NCBI GenBank assembly: GCA_910584285.1
Contig: CAJTYK010000007.1
Coordinates: 1 to 64,000 of the forward strand
Origin: an uncultured Oscillospiraceae bacterium
GTDB lineage: Bacteria; Bacillota; Clostridia; Oscillospirales; Oscillospiraceae
DNA: 64,000 nucleotides
Direction: 5' to 3'
How positions within the stretch are numbered: position 1 is the first letter of the stretch; the number at the start of each line of letters is the position of its first letter. The notes below the pieces were generated by a model. That model had not been told where the DNA came from. It saw only the letters and a list, made by a program, of their open reading frames with translations, and did no database searches. Below, piece after piece: positions 33,388-41,126 of this stretch. A program made the translations under genes and the position numbers.

Positions 33388-33439
33388 GGGGATTCCTTCT
33401 CTCTTTTCGTTTCGCATTTGGGTGATCCGGTGTTCCGGA

Positions 33440-34198
33440 TCACCCCTGATCCAGCAGGTAGGGCACGAAGTAGGCCACCTGCTTGTACCACCAGTCCCAG
33501 TCGTGGGCCACGTCCCACCCCCAGAAGTCCACCCAGAGGTGGATATTTTTCCGCTGGCAGATATCCGCCAGCTGCCGGGTGGTGTCCGGGATCTCCCAGG
33601 GGCCCTGGCCCACGCAGACGACCCCCTTCTTCTGGTTGTAGAGCTGGATAAAGGGGTGATCCGCGGGCATACCCTCCAGATAGTGCACCGGGGAATTGCG
33701 GTATACCACCTCGTCCATATAGCCGTCGAAGCCGTAGTCCGCGGTGTAGATCCCGCTGAGGGCCAGCACCCGGTCGAACAGATCCGGGCGGCGGAAGAAC
33801 AGGTTGACGGCGTGGGTGGCCCCCAGGCTGCACCCAAAGGCCATCACCCCGGGCTCTCCCGTCCAGCCGTTGCGCTCATTCACCATGGAGCGCATAAAGG
33901 GCACCACCTCGTCGGTGATGTAGGCGATCCACTGCTCGTACCGGCGGATGCGCCAGTAGGGGTCGCCCTCCTTGTCCGACCAGCTCTCCTTGTCCATGGT
34001 GTCGATGGAGAACACCATCACCTGGCCGGAGTCAATCCAGGGCGACCAGGCGTCCGTCATTTTGAAGTTCTCAAAGTCAAAAAACCGTCCGTCCTGGCAG
34101 GGGATGAACAGCACAGGCCGCCCTGCGTGGCCGTACACCTTCATCTCCATGTCCCGGCCCAGGGCGGGGCTATAGTCTTTAAAATATTGTGTCTCCAT
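33440..34198 (-). CDS. Alpha/beta-hydrolase esterase (COG4947-like)
   Basis: The 252-aa protein has a nucleophile elbow GCSLGAT in the middle (about residue 120). It also has the oxyanion-region PVLFIPCQDGRFFDFEN near residue 30 and a terminal DVAHDWDWW supplying the likely catalytic His. It has no signal peptide. The family is usually annotated as putative esterase and is often next to ATP-grasp genes. About 50 nt separate it from the ATP-grasp gene. Confidence 0.85.
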   Translation of the reverse strand: METQYFKDYSPALGRDMEMKVYGHAGRPVLFIPCQDGRFFDFENFKMTDAWSPWIDSGQVMVFSIDTMDKESWSDKEGDPYWRIRRYEQWIAYITDEVVPFMRSMVNERNGWTGEPGVMAFGCSLGATHAVNLFFRRPDLFDRVLALSGIYTADYGFDGYMDEVVYRNSPVHYLEGMPADHPFIQLYNQKKGVVCVGQGPWEIPDTTRQLADICQRKNIHLWVDFWGWDVAHDWDWWYKQVAYFVPYLLDQG

Positions 34199-34247
34199 AG
34201 GGAATCCCTCCTATTGCTTTTCCCGTCCGCGGGACGGGGTACAGACG

Positions 34248-35018
34248 TCAAGTCTCCCTGCCATAGAGCAGGGCGCTGAGAAAGAACGGGATCTGCCGCT
34301 CCCAGCTGGCCTCACAGTGTTCCCCGCCGGGGATGACGCGGAAGTCCAGCCCGATCCGCTTTTCCGTCAGCAGGGCCGCCGCCTGGCCCAGGGCCTTGAG
34401 CTGGGCGGGGTGGTTGTTCAGCTCCTCCGAGCCGTAGTCCAGGTAGAGGGCCGTGTCCGGCGCCACCCGAGCGGAGCGGATCAGGCTCTCTACCCGCCCT
34501 GGGGCCACCCAAAGGGAGGGGGACAGAGCCGCCGCCCGGGAGAACACGTGGTTATACTCCAGTAGGGCGTACAGGCTCATCAGCCCGCCCATGGAGCTGC
34601 CGGCGATAAAGGTGTCCGCCCGGCCGGGGAGGGTGGGGAATTCCCGGTCGATCTCGGGCTTAAACACCCGGGTCATCCACTCCATGGTGATCTTCCCCCG
34701 GCCAACCACCTTCTTGAACTGGGGGGCGCGGAAGGTGAAGGGGGAGTATTCGCTCAGCCGGCCGTTGTCCGGATGGTGGTTGCACTCCACCGCCGCCACC
34801 ATGAGCTGAGTCTGGGTGGCGTCCAGGTAGTCTCCCATGCCCCAGCTCTTGCCATAGGTGGCGTCCTTGTCGAAAAAGACGTTGTGCCCGTCGAACATAT
34901 AGAGGACGGGGTAGCGCAGGTCGTGGTTCTCCTCCCAGGAGTCGGGCAGGTAGACGTAAGCCCGGCGGGGCTCGTCCCCGGTGAGGGCGGGTATGGTGAG
35001 GTTCCATTGATCGATCAT
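34248..35018 (-). CDS. Enterochelin-esterase-like hydrolase
   Basis: The 256-aa product has the esterase-D/Fes pattern: RRAYVYLPDSW, YPVLYMFDGHNVF, the nucleophile elbow AGSSMGGL (about residue 125) and the catalytic His in GGEHCEASW. Enzymes of this fold cut siderophore or other esters and serve as mycolyl- or feruloyl-type esterases. No signal peptide, so cytoplasmic. ATG at 35018 chosen; a TTG at 35024 is in frame. First gene of the operon. Confidence 0.85.
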   Translation of the reverse strand: MIDQWNLTIPALTGDEPRRAYVYLPDSWEENHDLRYPVLYMFDGHNVFFDKDATYGKSWGMGDYLDATQTQLMVAAVECNHHPDNGRLSEYSPFTFRAPQFKKVVGRGKITMEWMTRVFKPEIDREFPTLPGRADTFIAGSSMGGLMSLYALLEYNHVFSRAAALSPSLWVAPGRVESLIRSARVAPDTALYLDYGSEELNNHPAQLKALGQAAALLTEKRIGLDFRVIPGGEHCEASWERQIPFFLSALLYGRET

Positions 35019-35064
35019 GAACAAGGCGTCCTTTCCCGCTTCAAAGCGTTAATGATCACAGCAT

Positions 35065-35093
35065 AGTTTAGCACAGCAGCGGGGAAAAATCAA
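35065..35093 (-). promoter_or_regulatory. Sigma-A promoter of the esterase/ATP-grasp operon
   Basis: Minus-strand TTGATT and TAAACT are exactly 17 bp apart, with TG one base before the -10; it lies about 45 bp before the first gene. Confidence 0.7.
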
Positions 35094-35196
35094 CCGGCGG
35101 ATTGCGTAAGGCCCGCCTTGAGCCACATTTTGGGCAAAATGATGGAGACCCACCCTGAACCCGCCCTCTGCCGGCGGCCTTTTTTTGAAAAAACGG

Positions 35197-35225
35197 TTGA
35201 TAATTCCCGTCGGACGTGATAGAAT
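35197..35225 (+). promoter_or_regulatory. Promoter of the SRP RNA gene
   Basis: TTGATA and TAGAAT are separated by exactly 17 bp with an extended TG. The -10 ends about 11 bp before the RNA 5' helix. Confidence 0.8.
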
Positions 35226-35236
35226 AACCGATAGTC

Positions 35237-35555
35237 TGCCAAGCGTCTCAGCGCGGGGTAAGGCCGCGATAGTCGGGGAGATAGCGGTGCCCTGTACCTG
35301 CAACCCGCTACAGCAGGGATGAAGTCCGGCCCCCGGAGGCGGAATGTGCCGCCTGCCCCATATAAGCAGCGATGATGGATCGGTCCCGCGCAACGCCCAC
35401 CCGTGAACCGTGTCAGGCGGGGAACCGAGCAGCACTAAGCGGACCCGGACGTGTGCCGCGGGGCTGCCGATCCTGAGCCGGCTGTATGGGTAACGGGTAT
35501 ATGCCGTCCTTCAAAGGCCGGTTCGCGGTCTTACCATGCGCTGAGACGCCTGGCA
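35237..35555 (+). ncRNA. ffs: Signal recognition particle RNA, large (Gram-positive) type
   Basis: The ends pair in a long closing helix: TGCCAAGCGTCTCAGCGC at the 5' end with GCGCTGAGACGCCTGGCA at the 3' end. The Alu half contains the GATAGCGGTGCCCTGTACC segment typical of the large scRNA. The S domain has GTGTCAGGCGGGGAACCGAG followed by CAGCACTAAG and GTGTGCCGC, matching the Ffh-binding helix 8 of Bacillus scRNA. About 319 nt is slightly longer than the Bacillus RNA (about 270). It is followed by dnaX, a common order. Confidence 0.9.
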
Positions 35556-35571
35556 TAATTAAAACGGATGG

Positions 35572-35607
35572 AGCGCGGCGCGGACGTGGCGCTGCGCTAT
35601 TTCTTTA
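35572..35607 (+). terminator. Probable SRP RNA terminator
   Basis: AGCGCGGCGC pairs with GCGCTGCGCT (one G-T) across a 7-nt loop and is followed by ATTTCTTTA. Confidence 0.55.
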
Positions 35608-35624
35608 TGCTGAGGTGGTTTGCC

Positions 35625-37436
35625 ATGTACCAGGCGCTGTACCGCAAGTGGCGCTCCCGCACCTTTGATCAGGTGGTGGGGCAGGAGCACGTGACCCAGA
35701 CGCTGAAGCGCCAGGTGGAGACGGGGCGGCTGTCCCACGCCTACCTGTTCACCGGCACCCGGGGGACGGGCAAGACCTCCTGCGCCAAGCTGCTGGCCCG
35801 GGCGGTGAACTGTGAGCACCCCGTGGACGGAAGCCCCTGCAACAGCTGTCCCTCCTGTGTGGGCATTGAGAACGGCTCCATTCTGGACGTGCTGGAGCTG
35901 GACGCCGCCTCCAACAACCGGGTGGACGACATCCGGGCCATTCTGGACGAGGCGGTGTACACCCCCGCTACGGTGAAAAAGCGGGTGTACATCATCGACG
36001 AGGTGCATATGCTGTCCGCCCAGGCATTCAACGCCCTGCTGCAAATCCTGGAGGAGCCGCCGGAGCACCTGATGTTCATTTTGGCCACCACCGAGATCCA
36101 CAAGGTGCCCGCCACCATCAAGAGCCGGTGCCAGCAGTTCTCCTTCAAGCGCATCCGGGCGGAGGACATCGCCGCCCATCTGCTCCACGTGGCGGGGGAG
36201 GAGGGCTTTGCCCTCACCGAGGGCGGGGCGGCCCTCATCGCGCGGCTGGCGGATGGCGGGATGCGGGACGCGCTGTCCCTGCTGGATCAGTGCTCCGGCG
36301 GCGGGGTCGGGTCAGTGGACGAGGAGCGGGTGTATGCCTGCCTGGGATTAGCGGGGAACGTGGAGACCGCCCGGCTGCTGCTGGACGCGGCCCAGGGGGA
36401 CACGGCCTCCGCCCTGGAACGGCTGGACGGGCTGTACGCCAACGGCAAGGAGATGACCGCCCTGGCGGGAGAGCTGTCCGCCCTGGTGCGGGATCTGCTG
36501 GTGCGCAAGACCGCCCCCAGGACGGGCTCCGCCCTGATGACCGGCGGCTTCGACGGGGAGACCCTGCGGAAGCTGTCCACCCGATTTGAGGTGCCCCGGC
36601 TGGTGCAGATGCTGGCCCTGCTACAGCGGACGGCGGCGGATTTGGCCCACTCCGCCAACCGCCGCACCGATCTGGAGCTGTGCGTGGTGACGCTGTGCGA
36701 TCCCACCCTGGATCCCTCCCCAGCGGGGCTGGCCGCCCGGATGGCGCGGCTGGAGCAGGGGGGGATACCAGCCACGGCCCAGGCCGCGCCCCAGTCGAAG
36801 CCCTCCCCCAAGCGGGAAGCGCCCCCTCCGGCTCCGTCGCTGTCCTGGGAGGAGCCGCCGCTGCGGTCGGAACCGCCCTTACCTGACGAGCCCCCTCTGC
36901 CGGACGAGCCGCCAATGGAGCGGGATGGGTTGATGCCGGAGGAACTCCCAACCAAGCGGGCCGTATCCCCGACCGACGAACTCTCGGTGGAGCGGGAGAC
37001 GCCCAAACCCGCGCCCGCACCCCGGGCGGAGGAGTCCCCCCAGCCCCCGGCGGCAGAGCCGGAGCCCGTCCCCGCCAATGTCCCCGGCTGGCCGGGGTGG
37101 GCCGCCTTTGTGGAGCGGCTCAAGGGGGCGCTGGACATCGGCGACTACAGCCTGATCAAAAACCCGGCCATGGCGGAGGGACGCTTTGACGGGCACAAGC
37201 TCACAATCTGGACAAATATTGAGGTGGTGCGCACCACACTGGGCAAGGCGGAGGTGGCCCAGGCCATGGCCCGGCTGTGCCGGGAGCTGACCGGCGTGGC
37301 CCGTCAGGTGGAGGTCAAGGAAGGGCAGGCCCCAACCGAGGAACTCCCCGCGGAGCGCGGCGGCCCCATCCCCCCGGCGGCGGACGCGCTGGACGCGTTC
37401 CTGGCCCAGGGCGGCGACAATATCATTGTGGAATAG
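35625..37436 (+). CDS. dnaX: DNA polymerase III subunits gamma/tau
   Basis: DnaX is the clamp-loader ATPase that ties the replisome together. The 603-aa product begins MYQALYRKWRSRTFDQVVGQEHV. It has Walker A GTRGTGKTS, a zinc module (CEHPVDGSPCNSCPSC), Walker B with VYIIDEVHMLS, and the sensor 1 region ILATTEIHKVPATIKSRCQ. A Pro/Glu-rich linker with a repeated PLPDEPPLPDEPP precedes the tau-like C-terminal domain (about 490-603). The ATG at 35625 follows GAGGTGG; an upstream in-frame start would overlap the SRP terminator. Confidence 0.96.
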   Translation: MYQALYRKWRSRTFDQVVGQEHVTQTLKRQVETGRLSHAYLFTGTRGTGKTSCAKLLARAVNCEHPVDGSPCNSCPSCVGIENGSILDVLELDAASNNRVDDIRAILDEAVYTPATVKKRVYIIDEVHMLSAQAFNALLQILEEPPEHLMFILATTEIHKVPATIKSRCQQFSFKRIRAEDIAAHLLHVAGEEGFALTEGGAALIARLADGGMRDALSLLDQCSGGGVGSVDEERVYACLGLAGNVETARLLLDAAQGDTASALERLDGLYANGKEMTALAGELSALVRDLLVRKTAPRTGSALMTGGFDGETLRKLSTRFEVPRLVQMLALLQRTAADLAHSANRRTDLELCVVTLCDPTLDPSPAGLAARMARLEQGGIPATAQAAPQSKPSPKREAPPPAPSLSWEEPPLRSEPPLPDEPPLPDEPPMERDGLMPEELPTKRAVSPTDELSVERETPKPAPAPRAEESPQPPAAEPEPVPANVPGWPGWAAFVERLKGALDIGDYSLIKNPAMAEGRFDGHKLTIWTNIEVVRTTLGKAEVAQAMARLCRELTGVARQVEVKEGQAPTEELPAERGGPIPPAADALDAFLAQGGDNIIVE

Positions 37437-37471
37437 CCGCAAGGCATACGATATATAAGGAGGCAATCAAA

Positions 37472-37819
37472 ATGGCAAAGGGATTCAACAGCCGCGGCAT
37501 GGGCGGCATGGGGGGCGGCAACATGAACAACATGATCCGCCAGGCCCAGAAGATGCAGCAGGATATGCTCAAAGCCCAGGAGGAGCTGGAGAGCAAGACC
37601 TATGAGGCCGCCGCGGGGGGCGGCGTGGTGTCTGCCGCGGTGTCCGGCAAAAAGGAGCTGGTGTCCGTCACCATCGACCCCGAGGCGGTGGATCCGGACG
37701 ACGTGGAGATGCTCCAGGATCTCATCGTGGCCGCCGTCAACGAGGCGCTGCGCAAGGCCACCGAGGACGCCGCCAGCCAGATGTCCCGGCTCACTGGCGG
37801 ATTGAACCTCCCCTTCTAA
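37472..37819 (+). CDS. ybaB: YbaB/EbfC nucleoid-associated protein
   Basis: This small dimeric DNA-binding protein is usually encoded beside dnaX and recR. The 115-aa product has a Gly/Met/Asn-rich start, then MIRQAQKMQQDMLKAQEEL and the TGKKELVSVTIDPEAV-like core (SGKKELVSVTIDP). AAGGAGG precedes the ATG. The usual recR does not follow here. Confidence 0.94.
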   Translation: MAKGFNSRGMGGMGGGNMNNMIRQAQKMQQDMLKAQEELESKTYEAAAGGGVVSAAVSGKKELVSVTIDPEAVDPDDVEMLQDLIVAAVNEALRKATEDAASQMSRLTGGLNLPF

Positions 37820-37829
37820 GGTGGCAAAA

Positions 37830-38336
37830 ATGTACAACAGCACCCTATGCTACCTGGAGAACGGCCGGGGAGAGTACCTGATGCTCCACCGGGTGAAGAA
37901 ACAGGTGGACATCAACAAGGGCAAGTGGATCGGCATAGGCGGCAAATTTGAGGAAGGGGAGAGCCCCGACGAGTGCCTGCGCCGAGAGGTCTGGGAGGAG
38001 ACGGGCCTGACCCTGACCCAGTTCCAATTTCGGGGTGTGGTCACCTTTCTGTGCAACGACAGCGGCTCGGATCAGTTGATGTACCTGTTCACCGCCACGG
38101 GCTGGACGGGGGAGCTGAACCCGGACTGCAACGAGGGTGACCTGGCCTGGGTGCCCAAGGGGAAGGTGTTGGATCTGCCCATCTGGGAGGGGGACGAGAT
38201 CTTCCTCAAGCTGCTGGCGGAGGACGCCCCGCCCTTCCTGCTCACCCTGGACTACCGGGGGCCGGACGGGGAGGATCGGCTGAGACGGGCCGTACTAAAT
38301 GGGCAGGGGCTGCCTGTCAACCAAGATAAGGAGTGA
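37830..38336 (+). CDS. Nudix hydrolase (MutT-like)
   Basis: The 168-aa protein carries a Nudix box: GGKFEEGESPDECLRREVWE followed by ETGL, with the metal-binding REVWEE. The opening YNSTLCYLENGRGEYLMLHR and the later CNEGDLAWVPKGKVLDLPIWEGD fit the 8-oxo-dGTP diphosphatase group that cleans the nucleotide pool. ATG at 37830 chosen (AAGGTGG 5 nt upstream); an in-frame GTG is at 37821. Confidence 0.9.
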   Translation: MYNSTLCYLENGRGEYLMLHRVKKQVDINKGKWIGIGGKFEEGESPDECLRREVWEETGLTLTQFQFRGVVTFLCNDSGSDQLMYLFTATGWTGELNPDCNEGDLAWVPKGKVLDLPIWEGDEIFLKLLAEDAPPFLLTLDYRGPDGEDRLRRAVLNGQGLPVNQDKE

Positions 38337-38343
38337 CAATCAT

Positions 38344-40047
38344 ATGAAATTTTCCGAGATGCCCTATGAGCGCCCCGACCTGGAGGGACTGAAGCAGACC
38401 CTGGCGGGGCTCACCGACCGTCTCAAGGCGGCGGGAAGCTATGAGGAGGCCCGGGCCGTGTTCCTGGAGAAGGAGGAGGCGGAGCGCCATATCGACACCC
38501 TGGCCACCCTGGCCAGCATCCGCAACTCCATTGACACCCGGGACGAATTCTACGACGGGGAGATGAACTTCTGGAACGCCGCCATGCCCGAGCTGGAGGA
38601 GTACACCAAGGCGTGGACGGCAGCCATGCTGGCCTCCCCCTTCCGGAAGGACTTCGAGGCGGAGTACGGCGATCTGATGTTTGTCAACGCGGAGATCGAG
38701 CTGAAAACCTTCTCCCCCGAGATCGTGCCCCAGCTCCAGAAGGAGAACGACCTGACCCTGGAGCACCAGAAACTCATCGCTTCCGCCAAGGTTCCCTTCG
38801 AGGGCAAGAGCTACACCCTGGCCCAGATGGGGCCTTTCCAGAGCGACGCGGACGACCAGCGCCGTCTGGCTGCCTGGAAAGCGGTGGGGACGTGGTACAA
38901 GGAGCACCAGGCCGACCTGGATCGCATCTACGACGAGCTGACCCACCTGCGGGACGAGATGGGCCGCAAGCTGGGCTATGACGGCTACACCCAGCTGGGC
39001 TACTACCGCATGGGTCGCAACTGCTATGGTAAGGACGACGTGGAGCGGTTCCGGGCCGCTGTGCGCCAGTACCTGGTGCCCCTGGCCGACCGGGTGTACC
39101 GGGAGCAGGCCAGGCGCTTGGGCAAGGAGTACCCCATGAACTACGCCGACAACGCCCTGATGTTCCGCTCCGGCAACCCCAAGCCCCAGGGCACAGCGGA
39201 TGATATCCTGGCCCAGGGCAAGAAGTTCTATGACGAGCTGTCCCCGGAGACCTCTGAGTTCTTCCAGACCATGCTGGACAACGAGCTGCTGGACGTGCTG
39301 GCCACCGAGGGCAAGGCCGGGGGCGGTTACTGCACCGGCATTATGGACTACAAGGTGCCCTTCATCTTCGCCAACTTCAACGGCACCCAGGGGGATGTGG
39401 AGGTGGTGACCCACGAGGCGGGCCACGCCTTTGCCTGCTGGATGAACCGGGATCGGATCCCCGGCAGCTATGTCTGGCCCGGCATGGAGGCCTGCGAGGT
39501 GCATTCCATGTCCATGGAGTTTATGGCCTGGCCCTGGACGGAGGGCTTCTTCGGTCCGGACACCAGAAAGTACCTGTACAGCCACCTGGCCGGGGCGCTG
39601 ACCTTCATCCCCTACGGCACCCTGGTGGATCACTTCCAGCACGAGGTCTATGCCAATCCGGATATGACCCCCGCCCAGCGCCACGCGGTGTGGAAGGAGC
39701 TGCAAACGCAGTATATGCCCTGGGTGCGGCTGGACGGGGACATCCCCTTCTTCGCCGACGGCGAGGCGTGGCAGCGGCAGAGCCACATCTATGAGGCCCC
39801 GTTCTACTATATCGACTACTGTCTGGCCCAGACGGTGGCGCTGGAGCTCTGGGCGCTGCTGCAAAAGGACAAAAAGGCGGCCTGGGAGAAGTACATGGCC
39901 TACACCCGCCAGGGTGGCAGCCGCACCTTCACCGACCTGCTGAAGAACGCCGGGCTGGACACCCCCTTTGACGAGAAGTGCCTGCGGGAGGTGTGCGAGA
40001 CCGCCAGCCAGTGGCTGGACGGCTTTGACCTCACCGGCATCGCATAA
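38344..40047 (+). CDS. pepF: M3-family oligoendopeptidase
   Basis: PepF is a cytoplasmic zinc metallopeptidase that cuts short peptides. The 567-aa protein has the M3 signature VTHEAGHAF (His357, Glu358, His361). The third ligand region GMEACEVHSMSMEFM and the substrate loop near VWPGMEACEVHSM follow. It is mostly helical, with the long N-terminal part typical of the family. AAGGAG precedes the ATG, and the gene starts 7 nt after the Nudix stop. A strong terminator follows. Confidence 0.94.
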   Translation: MKFSEMPYERPDLEGLKQTLAGLTDRLKAAGSYEEARAVFLEKEEAERHIDTLATLASIRNSIDTRDEFYDGEMNFWNAAMPELEEYTKAWTAAMLASPFRKDFEAEYGDLMFVNAEIELKTFSPEIVPQLQKENDLTLEHQKLIASAKVPFEGKSYTLAQMGPFQSDADDQRRLAAWKAVGTWYKEHQADLDRIYDELTHLRDEMGRKLGYDGYTQLGYYRMGRNCYGKDDVERFRAAVRQYLVPLADRVYREQARRLGKEYPMNYADNALMFRSGNPKPQGTADDILAQGKKFYDELSPETSEFFQTMLDNELLDVLATEGKAGGGYCTGIMDYKVPFIFANFNGTQGDVEVVTHEAGHAFACWMNRDRIPGSYVWPGMEACEVHSMSMEFMAWPWTEGFFGPDTRKYLYSHLAGALTFIPYGTLVDHFQHEVYANPDMTPAQRHAVWKELQTQYMPWVRLDGDIPFFADGEAWQRQSHIYEAPFYYIDYCLAQTVALELWALLQKDKKAAWEKYMAYTRQGGSRTFTDLLKNAGLDTPFDEKCLREVCETASQWLDGFDLTGIA

Positions 40048-40064
40048 GAGAACCCCAGAGAAAG

Positions 40065-40096
40065 ACCCCCGGGACGAGCCCTCGTCCCGGGGGTTT
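40065..40096. terminator. Bidirectional terminator between pepF and the SLH gene
   Basis: A perfect 14-bp stem (ACCCCCGGGACGAG and complement) with a very short loop, with TTTG on the plus side. The two genes are convergent and probably share it. Confidence 0.8.
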
Positions 40097-40102
40097 GTGC
40101 TG

Positions 40103-41113
40103 CTATTTCGCGATGTTCTCCTGGAAGCGCATGAGGATGGCGGCCACCTGGGCCCGGATGGCAGAGCCCTGGGGCTGGAGGAATGTCGCACCGCCGTCGG
40201 CCACGCCGTTGATGAGCTTGGCCTGGTTGGCCCAGGCCAGGGCGTCGGCGGCGTACCCGCTGACCTTGCCCGCATCGGGGAACAGGGCGGACAGGTTGGC
40301 CCTGCCGCTCACGTCGTAACCCTTGTACTTGGCATAGTTGAACAGGATGGTGGCCAGCTGCTCCCGGGTGATGGCGGCCTCAGGGCGGAATGTTCCGTCG
40401 GTGTAGCCGTTGACGATGCGCTCCGATGAGGCCCAGCGGACGGCCTCGGTGTACCAGCTGGCGGGCACGTCGGTGAAGGGCATCAGGTAGTTCACCATCG
40501 GCTCCCCCTCCAGCCGCCAGAGGATGGTGACGATCATGGCCCGGGTGGTGGTTTTGTTGGGCTCGAACAGGGTGCCGCCGGTGCCGTTCATCAGCTGGGC
40601 GGCGTAGACGTAGGCCACCGCGTCGTGATACCACTGGCTCTCGGGTACGTCGGTGAAGGGCAGGGCCACGGTGGGAGAGCCCACGCCCACCGTGGCGTAG
40701 GACAGCTCCCGGCCGCCCCCCGCCTCCAGATCCAGCAGCTTCACGCTGGTGGCGGCGGTGATCCGGAAGGGGCTGCCCGCGGTGAGCACGCCCAGCAAGA
40801 TGCCGTCACCCTGATTGATCTGGTTGCGGGAGGTGGCATAGAGGGTGATGCTGTTCCCGCTGACGGTGAGGGCGGTGTGGGCCTCGCCGCCGGACAGGGC
40901 AGGGGCAAACTGAAAGCCGGTGGGGGCCCTGTCCAGGGTCAGGGTGATCTGCACGGAGTCAAAGCTGCCGGACAGCCCCCGGAGGGTGACGGTCTGGCTG
41001 GCGGCGCCCTGACCGTCCACCTGCACCCAGAGGGGGGAGGCGGCGCAGGCCGGGCCGAGGAGCAGGGCGGCGGCCAGCGCCGCGGCCAGCAGCAGGGAAA
41101 GAACGCGTTTCAT
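40103..41113 (-). CDS. Secreted SLH-domain protein with cohesin-like N-terminal domain
   Basis: The 336-aa product has a signal peptide (about residues 1-25, ending in ACAAS). A beta-rich domain (about 30-140) follows, with VQITLTLDRAPTGFQFAP and a GDGILLGVLTAG segment like the cohesin/CBM fold. Three S-layer-homology repeats come after it (TDVPESQWYHDAV ..., TDVPASWYTEAV ..., FPDAGKVSGYAADAL ...), which bind pyruvylated wall polymers. It therefore sits on the cell surface. It is encoded 13 nt after a dockerin-bearing protease gene with AAAGGAGGGCC before the ATG. The cohesin assignment is tentative. Confidence 0.85.
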   Translation of the reverse strand: MKRVLSLLLAAALAAALLLGPACAASPLWVQVDGQGAASQTVTLRGLSGSFDSVQITLTLDRAPTGFQFAPALSGGEAHTALTVSGNSITLYATSRNQINQGDGILLGVLTAGSPFRITAATSVKLLDLEAGGGRELSYATVGVGSPTVALPFTDVPESQWYHDAVAYVYAAQLMNGTGGTLFEPNKTTTRAMIVTILWRLEGEPMVNYLMPFTDVPASWYTEAVRWASSERIVNGYTDGTFRPEAAITREQLATILFNYAKYKGYDVSGRANLSALFPDAGKVSGYAADALAWANQAKLINGVADGGATFLQPQGSAIRAQVAAILMRFQENIAK

Positions 41114-41126
41114 GGTTGGCCCTCCT

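Noticed and set aside
31927..33651. 574-codon plus-strand frame across the coat and ATP-grasp genes
   Set aside because: Shadow of two unrelated minus-strand genes and the terminator between them; no ribosome site or recognisable family.
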